Notes under the pieces: model-generated
Database searches by the model: none
The model's input: only the letters and a program-made list of their open reading frames with translations
Told to the model about the DNA's origin: nothing
Translations under genes and position numbers: made by a program
Part shown: piece by piece, positions 17,547 through 26,327 of the stretch
How positions within the stretch are numbered: position 1 is the first letter of the stretch
Layout of the letters: each line of letters starts with the position of its first letter
From: DATAES01 sp963721305
Lineage (GTDB): Bacteria > Actinomycetota > Acidimicrobiia > Acidimicrobiales > JACDCH01
NCBI GenBank assembly: GCA_963721305.1
Contig: CAVRIR010000004.1
Location: 558,001 to 622,000, forward strand
Reading direction: 5' to 3'
DNA: 64,000 nucleotides

Positions 17547-18517
17547 CTTCGGAGTCGCTCGGGCAACGTGGGCTCTCGGGAGCGAGCCGTGTCGGGTCGA
17601 TCTAAGATCCGCCGCCATGAAGAAGCTGCTCGTCGTCCTCGTGCTGGTCGCACTCGCTGCTGTTGCCGCGCGGAAGATCCGCTCCGCGTAGCGCCTTTCG
17701 TCGCCGCAGCGACAGCCGGCTGACGTCTTGCGTCACCGGGGTCACGCCGCAACCACCACCACAACGCGCCGCCTCCGACTGCGGCTGCGACGATGCCACC
17801 CATGGCGGTCGTCGAGCCCGCCGTCGGTGTGGGCATGCGGTCGCGCAATCGAACGCGTCGGGTGAAGACACGAACCTCCCAACCGTGCTCTCGCGCCGTC
17901 TTGAGCAGCTCGCGGTCGGGGTTCACCGCGACCGCGTGCCCGACGCACTCGAGCATCGGGATGTCGGTGGCCGAGTCGCTGTACGCGTAGGACGCCTCGA
18001 GATCGATGCCGCGCTCGTCGGCCAGTTGTTCCATGACCGTGGCCTTCGTCGGCCCGTAGCAATAGAGGTCGGTGGAACCTGTGTACCGGCCTTCCTCGTC
18101 CGTCGAGCTGCGTGTCGCGAGATAGCCGTCGACGCCGAGGTACCGCGCGAGCGGGGCGACGATCTCCTCGGGCGACGCCGACACGATGAAGACCGGCCGA
18201 CCCGCCTCGCGGTGCTCGCGGATGAGATCGAGTGCTTCGTCGTAGACGATCGGCTCGACCACTTCATCGAGGGTCTCGTCGACGATTTCGCGAACGCGCT
18301 CCTGTGACCAACCCTTGGTGAGGGCCAGAACCGAATCGCGCATGCGTGCCAGGCGCTCCTCGTCGGCGCCGAGGTACATGTAGACGAGCTGGCCGTACAG
18401 CGCCCGCACCATCAGACGACGGTTGATCAGCCCCTCTCGACGGAAGGGACGCCCGAACGCGACCATCGACGCCTTCGCGATCACGGTCTTGTCGAGGTCG
18501 AAGAAGGCAGCCTCCAC
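17525..18517 (-). CDS. HAD-IB family hydrolase (SerB-like phosphatase)
   Basis: The N-terminal 220 residues are a HAD-superfamily phosphatase. AAFFDLDKTVIAKAS holds the two nucleophile-loop aspartates, FIVSASPEEIVAPLA holds motif II, and YAYSDSATDIPMLECVGHAVAVNPD holds motif IV. A hydrophobic tail (GGIVAAAVGGGALWWWLRRD) suggests membrane attachment. The frame then runs on without stop through a low-complexity arginine-rich stretch to 17525, into the end of the ATPase gene; that last part may not be conserved. Position next to Ssd/Tad matches Rv3661 in M. tuberculosis. GTG 18517 is the most likely start; GTG 18610 is possible. Confidence 0.82.
   Translation of the reverse strand: MEAAFFDLDKTVIAKASMVAFGRPFRREGLINRRLMVRALYGQLVYMYLGADEERLARMRDSVLALTKGWSQERVREIVDETLDEVVEPIVYDEALDLIREHREAGRPVFIVSASPEEIVAPLARYLGVDGYLATRSSTDEEGRYTGSTDLYCYGPTKATVMEQLADERGIDLEASYAYSDSATDIPMLECVGHAVAVNPDRELLKTAREHGWEVRVFTRRVRLRDRMPTPTAGSTTAMGGIVAAAVGGGALWWWLRRDPGDARRQPAVAAATKGATRSGSSARQQQRVRPARGRRAASSWRRILDRPDTARSREPTLPERLRSHLPLVG
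17617..17691 (+). CDS. Possible 24-residue single-pass membrane peptide
   Basis: ATG to TAG encodes a peptide starting MKKLLVVLVLVALAAVAARK and ending IRSA: two lysines, a hydrophobic helix and basic residues. Very short proteins of this look, such as the DLW-39 family, occur in Actinobacteria; the DLW ending is absent here. It overlaps the weak C-terminal tail of the HAD gene on the other strand, so both cannot be fully constrained. Support is composition only. Confidence 0.4.
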   Translation: MKKLLVVLVLVALAAVAARKIRSA

Positions 18518-18679
18518 GTCGCCCGACGCTAACGGCGTGACGTCACGAACCGGTGTCTGGCCGATGAAAGGTCTTGTCGCTGTCACACCCGGTGCGTATG
18601 GTGACGGCACCGTCCTCGACGGTTCGCCTTCCGGCCCTCCTTCCCTCCTTTCTGGTCGTTCTGTCGCGCCTGAGGAGAG

Positions 18680-19378
18680 ATGGTGCTGGTCTGCTGCTGG
18701 TCGTCGAAGGGTGGTTCCGGTACGACGGTTGTCGCGACCGCGCTCGCGGTCGTGCTGAGCAAGTCGTTCCGAGCCGGTGGTGGTCGCGACGGCGCGGGTG
18801 CGCTGCTGGTCGATCTGTGCGGTGACGTGCCCGCGGTGCTCGGCCTGCCCGACGAGCCGGCTTCCGCTGGGGTCGCCGAGTGGCTCGACGAGGGTGAGCT
18901 CGTGCCCGCCGATGGTCTCGCCCGCGTCGAGAAATCGGTCAGCGACGGGCTCGCGCTGTTGCCGCGTGGCCGAGGACCGCTGGCCGCGGCCCGCGCGAGC
19001 GCGTTGTCGTCGCTCCTCGCCAGCGATCCGCGCGCCGTGGTGGTCGACGCTGGTTCGTGGCCGTCGAATGGCACCGACGAGGCGCGCGCCGACCTGGTTG
19101 CTGCCCTGTCTGCATCAGCCGAACACTCGCTGCTGGTCGTTCGGCCGTGCTTCCTGGCGATGCGTCGCGCGGTGGCCGCTGCGATCCGTCCGACGGGTGT
19201 GGTGCTGGTGACGGAAGAGGGTCGCGCGCTCACGGTCGCCGATGTCGAAGAGGCGCTGGGCGTTCCGGTGCTGACGTCCGTGAGCGTCACGCCGCAGGTG
19301 GCCCGCGCCGTCGACGCGGGGCTGCTCGCCACCCGTCTTCCCCGCAGCCTCGAGCGGGAGCTGCGCAATGCCGCCTGA
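18680..19378 (+). CDS. ssd: Septum-site-determining/CpaE-like P-loop ATPase (Ssd)
   Basis: A 232-residue MinD/ParA-type ATPase with the deviant Walker A SSKGGSGTT, LLVDLCGDVPAVLGL as the switch region and AVVVDAGSW as a Walker B-like strand. It lacks the N-terminal response-regulator-like domain of longer CpaE and Ssd proteins, which are usually 340 aa or more. CpaE positions Flp pilus machinery, and mycobacterial Ssd affects septum placement. Its 3' end overlaps tadA by 11 nt, so it heads the pilus operon. A GGAGAG ribosome binding site precedes the ATG. Confidence 0.85.
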   Translation: MVLVCCWSSKGGSGTTVVATALAVVLSKSFRAGGGRDGAGALLVDLCGDVPAVLGLPDEPASAGVAEWLDEGELVPADGLARVEKSVSDGLALLPRGRGPLAAARASALSSLLASDPRAVVVDAGSWPSNGTDEARADLVAALSASAEHSLLVVRPCFLAMRRAVAAAIRPTGVVLVTEEGRALTVADVEEALGVPVLTSVSVTPQVARAVDAGLLATRLPRSLERELRNAA

Positions 19379-20543
19379 TCTCGACGTCCACGGGGTCGAC
19401 GCACTGGTCGACTCGCTGCACTTGCGGGTGGCGGGCAGCGATGGAGAGGCAGACGCCGCGACGACGCGCGCGGACGTCGCGCGGTTGGCGCGTCACGAGC
19501 ATCCTCTGGCACCCGCGTCGGTTCTCGACGATCTCGTCGACCGCGTGCTCGCTCGCACCGGTGGCCTCGACGCACTCGAGCCGTTGCTCCGTGATCCAGA
19601 GGTGACCGAGGTGATGGTGAACGGTCACGGTCCGGTGTGGATCGAACGGCGTGGCGCGCTCGAAGCCACCGAGGTGCGACTCACGGCGCGGACGACCTAT
19701 CAGCTGATCGAGCGAGTGGTCACGCCGCTCGGTCTGCGCGTCGATCGCACGAGCCCGCTGCTCGACGCTCGGCTCGTCGACGGCTCCCGGGTCAACGTGA
19801 TCATTCCGCCGCTCGCCGTCGACGGGCCGTGCATCACGATCCGGCGATTCGGTGCTCGGCCGATCCCGCTCGACGAGCTGTGTGATGAGGGCGTGCAGGC
19901 GTTGCTCGTGTGGGCGGTCGAGCGGCGGAGCAACGTCCTGGTGAGCGGGGGCACGGGTGCGGGCAAGACGACCCTGCTCAACGCGCTCGCGGCCGTGATC
20001 CCGGCCGACGAACGGGTGATCACCGTCGAAGATGCGGCCGAACTGCGACTCCCCGGCCGTCACGTCGTGCGGCTCGAGGCGCGGCCGGCCAACGCTGACG
20101 GCGTGGGCGCGGTGCCGATCCGTTCGTTGGTCCGCAACGCGCTCCGGATGCGACCCGACCGCATCATCGTCGGCGAGGTCCGCGGTGGCGAGGCCCTCGA
20201 CATGGTGCAAGCGATGAACACGGGTCACGAGGGTTCGTTGTCGACCTGTCATGCCAACTCGCCGGCAGATGCGCTGCGCCGGCTCGAGACGATGGTGCTG
20301 ATGAGCGATGTCGCGCTGCCGCTCGATGCCGTGCGCGAGCAGATGGCGTCGGCTATCGATCTCGTCCTGCATGTCGCTCGACAGGCCGATGGCGCCCGGC
20401 GGGTGACCGAAGTCGCGGAGGTCGCGACTGACGTGGGCGACGATCGGGTTCGTGCGCTCACCGAGCACGGCGCCCTCCGCTCGCTGCCTCAACGCTCGCC
20501 TCGCGGTTCAGGGCCGGCGGCCGATCCGAGGTGGTTGGGATGA
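19368..20543 (+). CDS. tadA: Flp pilus assembly ATPase TadA/CpaF
   Basis: A 391-residue secretion/pilus ATPase of the CpaF type. VTEVMVNGHGPVWIERRG starts the N-terminal domain. GGTGAGKTTLLNALAAVIP is Walker A. VITVEDAAELRLP is the Asp box, RPDRIIVGEVRGGEALDMVQAMNTGHEGSLSTCHANSP holds Walker B and the His box. It powers assembly of the Flp (type IVc) pilus or related secretion. It overlaps tadB by 4 nt. Confidence 0.95.
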   Translation: MPPDLDVHGVDALVDSLHLRVAGSDGEADAATTRADVARLARHEHPLAPASVLDDLVDRVLARTGGLDALEPLLRDPEVTEVMVNGHGPVWIERRGALEATEVRLTARTTYQLIERVVTPLGLRVDRTSPLLDARLVDGSRVNVIIPPLAVDGPCITIRRFGARPIPLDELCDEGVQALLVWAVERRSNVLVSGGTGAGKTTLLNALAAVIPADERVITVEDAAELRLPGRHVVRLEARPANADGVGAVPIRSLVRNALRMRPDRIIVGEVRGGEALDMVQAMNTGHEGSLSTCHANSPADALRRLETMVLMSDVALPLDAVREQMASAIDLVLHVARQADGARRVTEVAEVATDVGDDRVRALTEHGALRSLPQRSPRGSGPAADPRWLG

Positions 20544-21295
20544 CCTGGGTGCGCCGCATCCGTGGGTCAGTGCTGCGGCGACTCGACGACGCAGATCTCC
20601 CGTGGTCGGCCGACCTCATCTGGACGCGCGCTCTCGCCGTGGTCGTCGCCGTCGAGCTCCTGGCGCTCTTCGGGGGCGGCTGGCCCGTGATGATGATCAC
20701 CGCCATCGCACTCACGATCGGCACTTCGATCACGCTCGAAGCGCTCCGGGGCCGTGCGGCAGCTTCGGTCGATCGCGCCCTGCCCGACGTGCTCGAGGCG
20801 ACGGCGCGTTCCCTCCGATCGGGCACCTCCTTGCGAATCGCCATGAGTGAGGCCATCGCGAGCGCGCCCGATCGGCTGCGCACCTCGCTGCACACCGTCG
20901 TCGCCGCCGCCGAGCGAGGCCGGCCGCTGGTCGACGCGATCGACGAATGGACGGCAACCATGCCGGGCGAGGGTGTCCGCCTCGCCGGCGCCGCGCTCGC
21001 GCTCTCATCCGAGCTCGGCGGTGCGGCGGCTCGCTCGCTCGACGGCGTCGCAGCGACGTTGCGTGACCGCGACGCGGTCCGCCGAGAAGTGCGTGCGCTG
21101 TCGAGCCAGGCGCGTGCGTCGGCGGTGGTGATCGGCATCGCGCCAGTCGCCTTCGCGTTCTTGTCGTCGTCCGTCGATCCACAGACGCTCGACTTCCTGC
21201 TGCACAGCCGCGCCGGCATCACGTGTCTGCTCGTCGGCGTCGCGCTCGACGGTCTCGGCGCGATCTGGATGCACCGATTGGCGGCGGTCCGATGA
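20540..21295 (+). CDS. tadB: Flp pilus assembly inner-membrane protein TadB
   Basis: A 251-residue type II secretion F-domain protein. Two N-terminal hydrophobic helices, then ATARSLRSGTSLRIAMSEAIASAPDRL and GVRLAGAALALSSELGGAAARSLDGVAATLRDRDAVRREVRALSSQARASA are the T2SSF pattern, followed by C-terminal helices. It forms the membrane platform with TadC. The ATG at 20540 overlaps the tadA stop (ATGA). Confidence 0.9.
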   Translation: MTWVRRIRGSVLRRLDDADLPWSADLIWTRALAVVVAVELLALFGGGWPVMMITAIALTIGTSITLEALRGRAAASVDRALPDVLEATARSLRSGTSLRIAMSEAIASAPDRLRTSLHTVVAAAERGRPLVDAIDEWTATMPGEGVRLAGAALALSSELGGAAARSLDGVAATLRDRDAVRREVRALSSQARASAVVIGIAPVAFAFLSSSVDPQTLDFLLHSRAGITCLLVGVALDGLGAIWMHRLAAVR

Positions 21296-21957
21296 ACGCG
21301 GCGTCCGACTGGCTCGGGTTGGTGTGGTTCCTTGCCGCAGTTTCCGTGGCCCTGTGTGTTCGACCTCGACCGGCACTCGAACGGCTGCCGCGCCCGCGAC
21401 GCGCATCCCCCGCTCGCGTCGGGCGACGTTCGACGTTCGAGACACCGTGGCGTGATGCGCTGGGCAGCGTGTCCTTGATCGCTCGGCGAAGAGCACGACG
21501 AGCCGCGTCAGAATCGGCGAGAGAGCTCGCGGATGTCATCGACCTCTTCTCGCTCGCCGTCGCGAGTGGCTTGAACCTGCGGCTGGCGCTGGTCGCTGTC
21601 GCGAGTCGCGCGCCACCCGCGTGGTCGTCGCCACTGTTCGGCGTGGTCCGTCGCATCGAGCACGGCATCGGCGTGGCCGATGCGCTCGACGACCTGCCCG
21701 ACAAGACCGGTGAGCACGCGCATCCCCTGGTGAGCGTGCTCGTCGCCTCAGAGCGCTACGGCACCGCGTTGCTCCCCGCGCTCGATCGTCTCGCCAGCGA
21801 GGCGCGATTCGAACAGCGGCGCCACGCGGAAGAAGCGGCGCGGCGGGTTCCGGTCAAGCTGCTGTTTCCCCTGGTGCTGTGCATCCTCCCCGCCTTCGGC
21901 GCACTGACGGTCGCGCCCTTGCTCGCCGGCGCCCTCGGGTCGCTGCGCCTCGGTTGA
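21292..21957 (+). CDS. tadC: Flp pilus assembly inner-membrane protein TadC
   Basis: A 221-residue T2SSF protein. One N-terminal helix, a basic linker, then LADVIDLFSLAVASGLNLRLALVAVA and HPLVSVLVASERYGTALLPALDRLASEARFEQRRHAEEAARRVPVKLLFPLVLCILPAF lead to the last helices. EAARRVPVKLLFPLVLCILPAF is a typical TadC ending. It overlaps tadB by 4 nt. Confidence 0.9.
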   Translation: MNAASDWLGLVWFLAAVSVALCVRPRPALERLPRPRRASPARVGRRSTFETPWRDALGSVSLIARRRARRAASESARELADVIDLFSLAVASGLNLRLALVAVASRAPPAWSSPLFGVVRRIEHGIGVADALDDLPDKTGEHAHPLVSVLVASERYGTALLPALDRLASEARFEQRRHAEEAARRVPVKLLFPLVLCILPAFGALTVAPLLAGALGSLRLG

Positions 21958-21978
21958 CCCGATCTCAGAGGAGTTGTC

Positions 21979-22182
21979 GTGTTGTCCGTTTTCGTGTTCC
22001 TGCATTCCTTGGCCGCGCGCATTCGTCCCCGTGACGAGGAAGGCCAGACCACCGCCGAGTACGCGCTGGTCCTGCTCGGTGCCGCAACCGTCGCACTCGT
22101 GGTCGTGACGTGGGCGACCCGGTCCGGCAAGATCACCGCGCTGCTCGACGGCGTGATCGATCAGATCCTTTCGAAGCTCTGA
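21979..22182 (+). CDS. DUF4244 Flp-pilin-like protein
   Basis: A 67-residue pilin-like protein. A short leader ends in the processing region RDEEGQTTAEYALVLLGAAT, with the glutamate five residues into the mature part that is usual for type IV pilins, then a hydrophobic helix (VALVVVTWA). It matches DUF4244 (Rv3656c-like) in actinobacterial tad clusters. The ribosome binding site AGAGGAG precedes the start. It is probably the pilus subunit; no prepilin peptidase is in the window. Confidence 0.88.
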   Translation: MLSVFVFLHSLAARIRPRDEEGQTTAEYALVLLGAATVALVVVTWATRSGKITALLDGVIDQILSKL

Positions 22183-22571
22183 TGGATCCCGGCGAGTCCC
22201 GCCGCGTGCGCGATGCCGGCGGGCAGGCGACGGTCGAAGCGGCGTTGGTGCTGCCGTTCGTCATGTTGTTGCTGCTGGCAGTCATCCAGGTCGGCTTGCT
22301 CGTGCGCGCGCAGGTGCTCGTCACGCACGCGGCCCGTGAGGCGGCGCGGGCCGCGGCGGTCGATCCCGATCAACAGGCGGCGATCGACGCGGCCGACGAT
22401 GCGACGACGTTGGATCGTTCGCGGCTTGCCGTGTCTGTCGAAGGACGCAACGGCCCCGGCAGCCATGTCACCGTGCGGGTCATCTACCGCTCGCCCACCG
22501 ACGTGCCGCTCGTCGGTGCGCTGCTGGGAGACATCGACTTGGAAGGGGAGGCCACGATGCGGGTCGAGTGA
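22182..22571 (+). CDS. tadE: TadE-like minor pilin
   Basis: A 129-residue TadE/G-family protein. The pseudopilin start AGGQATVEAALVLPFVMLLLLAVIQVGLLV contains the family E-A-A-L-V-L-P motif, and HAAREAARAAAV follows. Its ATG shares one base with the previous stop (TGATG). The tail converges with the helicase gene, leaving a 15-nt gap. No TadF or TadG follows, so this is a minimal pilus operon. Confidence 0.9.
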   Translation: MDPGESRRVRDAGGQATVEAALVLPFVMLLLLAVIQVGLLVRAQVLVTHAAREAARAAAVDPDQQAAIDAADDATTLDRSRLAVSVEGRNGPGSHVTVRVIYRSPTDVPLVGALLGDIDLEGEATMRVE

Positions 22572-22586
22572 GCGGCGGCAGCGGCG

Positions 22587-24872
22587 TCAGAGGAGTCCGG
22601 CGAGCACGTGCCGCAGGAGCCGGATCGCGCCCGGCTTGTCGAGTGGCTCGTTCCAGTTGCCGCACTTGGGCGACTGGATGCACGACGGGCAACCGTCGGC
22701 GCAGGTGCAGCCCTCGATCACCTCGATGGTCGTCGCGAGGTGGCGGTCGGCCGCGTCGTAGCCGAGCTCTGCGATGCCCGTTCCGCCCGGATAGCCGTCG
22801 TAGATGACGATCGTCGGCAGTCCCGTGTCGTCCTGGCACGCGGTGGAGACGCCGCCGACATCCCACCGATCGCAGATCGTGAACAACGGCAAGATGCCGA
22901 TCGCGGCGTGCTCGACGGCGTGCAGCGTCCCCGGCCAGTCGCCGGGAGCGACGCCCGCGCACCTGAGGTCTGCGGGCTCGATGGTGTACCAGACGCCTCG
23001 TGTCAGCAGCCGGCTCGCAGGAAGCTCGAGCGCCTCGGTCCCGATCACGTCGCCCGACGCCGCGTCCTTGCGCTGGAAGCCGGTGACCTGCGACGCCACC
23101 TCGATCGAGCCGAGATGCAGCGCCGCCTTCCCGACCGTGCGCCGTCGGTCGACGCCGAGCACCCGCATGGTCACGTCCGTGCGAGCGACCGTGTACTCGT
23201 TGCCGTCGCACAGCTCGACGATCGCCAGCCGGTCGTCGAGATCCAGGTCCATCACCCGGTACGTCGTTCCCTGGTGCAGGTACACCGCGCCGGGATGCAC
23301 CATGTCGAACGCCCGTGCCTCGTCGACGGTGCCGACGAGCGTGTCGTCGTCGCGGACGATGCGATAGTCCCCGGTCGATCCGGATCGCAGCCCGATGCCG
23401 TGCGCGGGGAACCCGCGTGCTGCCCACACGGCACTCCGCGACGGACGGCGCGACGTCGGTGGACGCACCTTGAGACGGTCCCCGAGCACGAGGGATCGGA
23501 TGCCTTCGTCGAGGTCGGGCCACCAGCGCTCGTCAGCCGGGGTCAGCGGCAGCTCGAACGCGGCACACCCGAGATGCGGGTGGAGGATGAACGGGTTCGA
23601 CGGGTTGATGACGGCGGGCTCGGGCGGTCGGGTGAGCACTTCGGTCGGATGGGCCATCAACCACTGGTCGAGCTGATCCTGACCGGCCACCAACAGGGCC
23701 AGGGATTCCTGCCGCTCTCGTCCGGCCCGTCCCATCTGCTGGCGCATCGACGCGATCGTTCCGGGGAAGCCGTCGAGCACGCAGGCGTCGAGGCCGCCGA
23801 TGTCGACGCCGAGCTCGAGCGCAGTCGTGGCGACGACACCGCGCAGATGTCCGCCGAACAGCTCTCCTTCGATCTCGCGTCGTTCTTCGGGCAGGTAGCC
23901 ACCGCGATACGGACGGACGGTGTCGCACAGATGGGCCGGTAGTCGCCGGCGCACGTCAGCGGCAACGACCTCGGTGCCGCGCCGGCTCCGGCAGAAACCG
24001 ATCGATCGATGGCCCGCCGAGATCAGCGACGCAAGGAGACCGGCGGTCTCAGAGTGTGCAGAGACCTGGACCGAGTCGAACTGCAACGGATTGCACAACG
24101 CAACGACGCGCTCGCCGTGCGGCGAACCGTCGTCCGTCACCGCCGTCACCGGGTCACCCCACAGCGCAGCTGCGAGCTCTGCAGGCGCGCCGATCGTTGC
24201 TGACGCCGCGATGAACGTCGGCGTCGCCGCATACGACGCGCACACGCGCCGCAAGCGGCGAAGCAGGTGTGCGGTGTGAGTCCCGAACACGCCGCGGAAC
24301 ACGTGCAACTCGTCGAGCACGACGTAACGCAGTCGCATGAGGAACGTGGCCCAGCGCGCGTGATGTGGCAGTAGTGCGCAATGGAGCATCTCGGGATTGG
24401 TGAGCACCACGTTGGCGTTGCGTCGCACCCAGGTGCGTTCCTCAGGTGTGCAGTCGCCGTCGTACGTGGCCGCGATCAGACCCGGGAGCTCGAGATCCGT
24501 CAGCGCACGCAACTGATCGTGCGCCAGCGCCTTCGTTGGGAAGATCAGCAGTGCCGCACCTGGTCGGATGGGATCGGTGGCCGTCTCCGCGACCGGGGCC
24601 TGGTAGCACAACGACTTGCCCGACGCAGTCCCCGTGGAGACGGCGACGTTGTGGCCTCGACGCACGAGGTCGATGGCTTCGGCCTGGTGCGACCAGAGGG
24701 CATGGATCGGCAGCTGATCGCAGAGGTCCTGACGCAGGGGACGCTCCAACGCTGCCGTGCGGGCCTGCCGTGCGGGGATGCGCTCGGCGTAGACCAGGCG
24801 TCCGTCAGCGTCGAGGTCAGCGAGGAACCCGGCGAGTCCGTCGACCCCGAGTCCCCGTTCGAGCAGCGCCAT
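22587..24872 (-). CDS. DEAD/DEAH-box helicase with DUF1998 zinc domain (MrfA/Rv3649-like)
   Basis: A 761-residue SF2 helicase. Motif I is TGTASGKS, Ia is FPTKALAHDQLRAL, Ib is LTNPEMLH, II is DELH and III is SATI. GFCRSRRGTEVVA is motif IV, and GGHLRGVVATTALELGVDIGGLDACVLDGFPGTIASMRQQMGRAGR covers V and VI. The C-terminus has the four-cysteine MrfA signature CTCADGCPSCIQSPKCGN. MrfA works in repair of mitomycin-type DNA damage in Bacillus. I chose ATG 24872 (MALLERGLG); the open frame upstream of it is antisense to other genes. The order after the tad cluster repeats that of M. tuberculosis. Confidence 0.92.
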   Translation of the reverse strand: MALLERGLGVDGLAGFLADLDADGRLVYAERIPARQARTAALERPLRQDLCDQLPIHALWSHQAEAIDLVRRGHNVAVSTGTASGKSLCYQAPVAETATDPIRPGAALLIFPTKALAHDQLRALTDLELPGLIAATYDGDCTPEERTWVRRNANVVLTNPEMLHCALLPHHARWATFLMRLRYVVLDELHVFRGVFGTHTAHLLRRLRRVCASYAATPTFIAASATIGAPAELAAALWGDPVTAVTDDGSPHGERVVALCNPLQFDSVQVSAHSETAGLLASLISAGHRSIGFCRSRRGTEVVAADVRRRLPAHLCDTVRPYRGGYLPEERREIEGELFGGHLRGVVATTALELGVDIGGLDACVLDGFPGTIASMRQQMGRAGRERQESLALLVAGQDQLDQWLMAHPTEVLTRPPEPAVINPSNPFILHPHLGCAAFELPLTPADERWWPDLDEGIRSLVLGDRLKVRPPTSRRPSRSAVWAARGFPAHGIGLRSGSTGDYRIVRDDDTLVGTVDEARAFDMVHPGAVYLHQGTTYRVMDLDLDDRLAIVELCDGNEYTVARTDVTMRVLGVDRRRTVGKAALHLGSIEVASQVTGFQRKDAASGDVIGTEALELPASRLLTRGVWYTIEPADLRCAGVAPGDWPGTLHAVEHAAIGILPLFTICDRWDVGGVSTACQDDTGLPTIVIYDGYPGGTGIAELGYDAADRHLATTIEVIEGCTCADGCPSCIQSPKCGNWNEPLDKPGAIRLLRHVLAGLL

Positions 24873-24959
24873 GGCGCCAGAAAGGTTACGCGTTCCATGC
24901 GTGTAGTTACAGGGGTGTGACCAGGGCTCCCGACCGACGTCGGGTAGGGTCCTTGTGTC

Positions 24960-25307
24960 ATGGATCTCGGCCTGGTCACGCGAGAAGAAGGCGATTGGAC
25001 GATCCTCGCCGTGCGCGGCGAGATCGACATCGCCACCGCTCCCAGCCTGCGAGAGAAGCTGCACAGCCTCCTCGCCGAAGGCCATCAGAACATGGTTGCC
25101 GACCTCGACGAGGTGACGTTCCTCGACTCGACCGCTTTGGGTGTGCTGGTCGGGGTCCTCAAGCGCGCCCGCACGGAGGGTGGCGACCTGCGCATCGTGT
25201 GCAACCAGCCGCGTGTGCGGAAGGTGTTCGAGATCACCAGACTGGATAGCGCCTTCGACCTGTGCACCTCGGTCGACGACGCCATCAAGGGCGGCTCGCG
25301 GGAGTAA
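24960..25307 (+). CDS. STAS-domain anti-sigma factor antagonist
   Basis: A 115-residue SpoIIAA/RsbV-type protein. VRGEIDIATAPSLREKL opens the STAS fold, and VTFLDSTALGVLVGVLKRA carries the conserved serine that the partner kinase phosphorylates. Unphosphorylated, such proteins capture an anti-sigma kinase and free a sigma factor. The partner-like gene starts 9 nt downstream. Confidence 0.92.
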   Translation: MDLGLVTREEGDWTILAVRGEIDIATAPSLREKLHSLLAEGHQNMVADLDEVTFLDSTALGVLVGVLKRARTEGGDLRIVCNQPRVRKVFEITRLDSAFDLCTSVDDAIKGGSRE

Positions 25308-25316
25308 GCGACCGGC

Positions 25317-25754
25317 ATGGGCGATCACCTCGAGCTCGATGTTCCCGCCCGTCCCGAATTCCTCTCGCTGATCCGGTCGATCGTGACGCTCATCGCGGAG
25401 ACCGGTTCGAAGCTCCCCGACCGTCGCATCGAAGACCTTCGGCTCGCGGTGACCGAGGCGTGCGCCAACGCCATCGATGCCGAGCGGCGCAAGCCAGAGC
25501 TCGAACGCCAGCCCGTGGTCGTGCGGTGCGACCTCGAAGCGGATTACGTCGCCGTCGAGGTCCACGACGAAGGCGGCGGTTTCGATCCCGACGCCCTCAC
25601 CCCGCATCCCGACGTGACCAAGCCGGCGCGGCTGATGTTCGAACGAGGGCTCGGCATTCCACTGATGCGTGAGCTGACCGACGAGCTCGATTTCCGGCGA
25701 GAAGGCCACGGCACCACAGTCCGCCTCGTACTGACCGCCCACCTCCGTCGATGA
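25317..25754 (+). CDS. Anti-sigma factor kinase, RsbW/SpoIIAB-like ATPase
   Basis: A 145-residue HATPase_c protein. LRLAVTEACANAIDAE is the N box, with the Glu and Asn that bind ATP-Mg. EVHDEGGGFDPD is the G1 box, and RGLGIPLMRELTDELDFRREGHGTTVRLVL is the G2 and end region. It would phosphorylate the STAS protein and sequester a sigma factor. No sigma factor gene lies nearby, so its target is elsewhere. Confidence 0.9.
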   Translation: MGDHLELDVPARPEFLSLIRSIVTLIAETGSKLPDRRIEDLRLAVTEACANAIDAERRKPELERQPVVVRCDLEADYVAVEVHDEGGGFDPDALTPHPDVTKPARLMFERGLGIPLMRELTDELDFRREGHGTTVRLVLTAHLRR

Positions 25755-25773
25755 GCGCGACGATGCCGATCCG

Positions 25774-26292
25774 ATGAGCGACGAGTCGATCGACACGATC
25801 CCGAAGCCGGAAGAGCTGCTTGCGCTGCACGACGTCACCGAGGACCTGTTCAACATCCTTCGTCGGTGGTTCGACGTGCCGGTGTCGGTGCCGCTCGATC
25901 TCACCGACATCGACTCCGCGGTGCGTGAGCTGGGTGAGCCCGAGATGATCGCCGCGCTCGCGATGCGCAAGCTCCAGGCGCTGCGTCTCCTCGCGACACC
26001 CGGCGTGCGGACCACGACCGACGTTGTCGTCGCCATCGTCAACGACATCGACCGCGCCCTCTTGCAGGCGCCCGATCTGCACCTTCGCCGTCAGGTCGCC
26101 GGCGGCGATTGGGATGCCGCTCTCGAACAGCTCAGCGCCGCCCCAGCCGAAGACGAAGATGCGGAGTTGGTCGCGGATGCCGACGCGTTCGACGACGACG
26201 TGTCGCTCTTTCGCTCGCTCCACCAGCAGCTTCACGACGCCGCGATCGCCGTTGTCGAGGCGTCCGACGGAGCGATCCGCATCTTCGAGTAG
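25774..26292 (+). CDS. Conserved-looking protein of unknown function downstream of the anti-sigma pair
   Basis: A 172-residue acidic, soluble, mostly helical protein starting MSDESIDTIPKPEELLALHD and ending AIVEASDGAIRIFE-like. It has no signal peptide, membrane helix or cysteine. A middle segment (REL..PEMIAALAMRKLQALRLLATPG) looks like a packed helical pair. It starts 19 nt after the kinase gene on the same strand and is probably co-transcribed, so it may act in the same signalling route. No family recognised. Confidence 0.7.
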   Translation: MSDESIDTIPKPEELLALHDVTEDLFNILRRWFDVPVSVPLDLTDIDSAVRELGEPEMIAALAMRKLQALRLLATPGVRTTTDVVVAIVNDIDRALLQAPDLHLRRQVAGGDWDAALEQLSAAPAEDEDAELVADADAFDDDVSLFRSLHQQLHDAAIAVVEASDGAIRIFE

Positions 26293-26327
26293 CCCGTCGA
26301 GGGCGCCCTGACCGGACGCCCGCGACG

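Noticed and set aside
24873..26048. N-terminal extension of the helicase frame to 26048
   Set aside because: It is antisense to the STAS and kinase genes, and helicase homology begins at MALLERGLG (24872).
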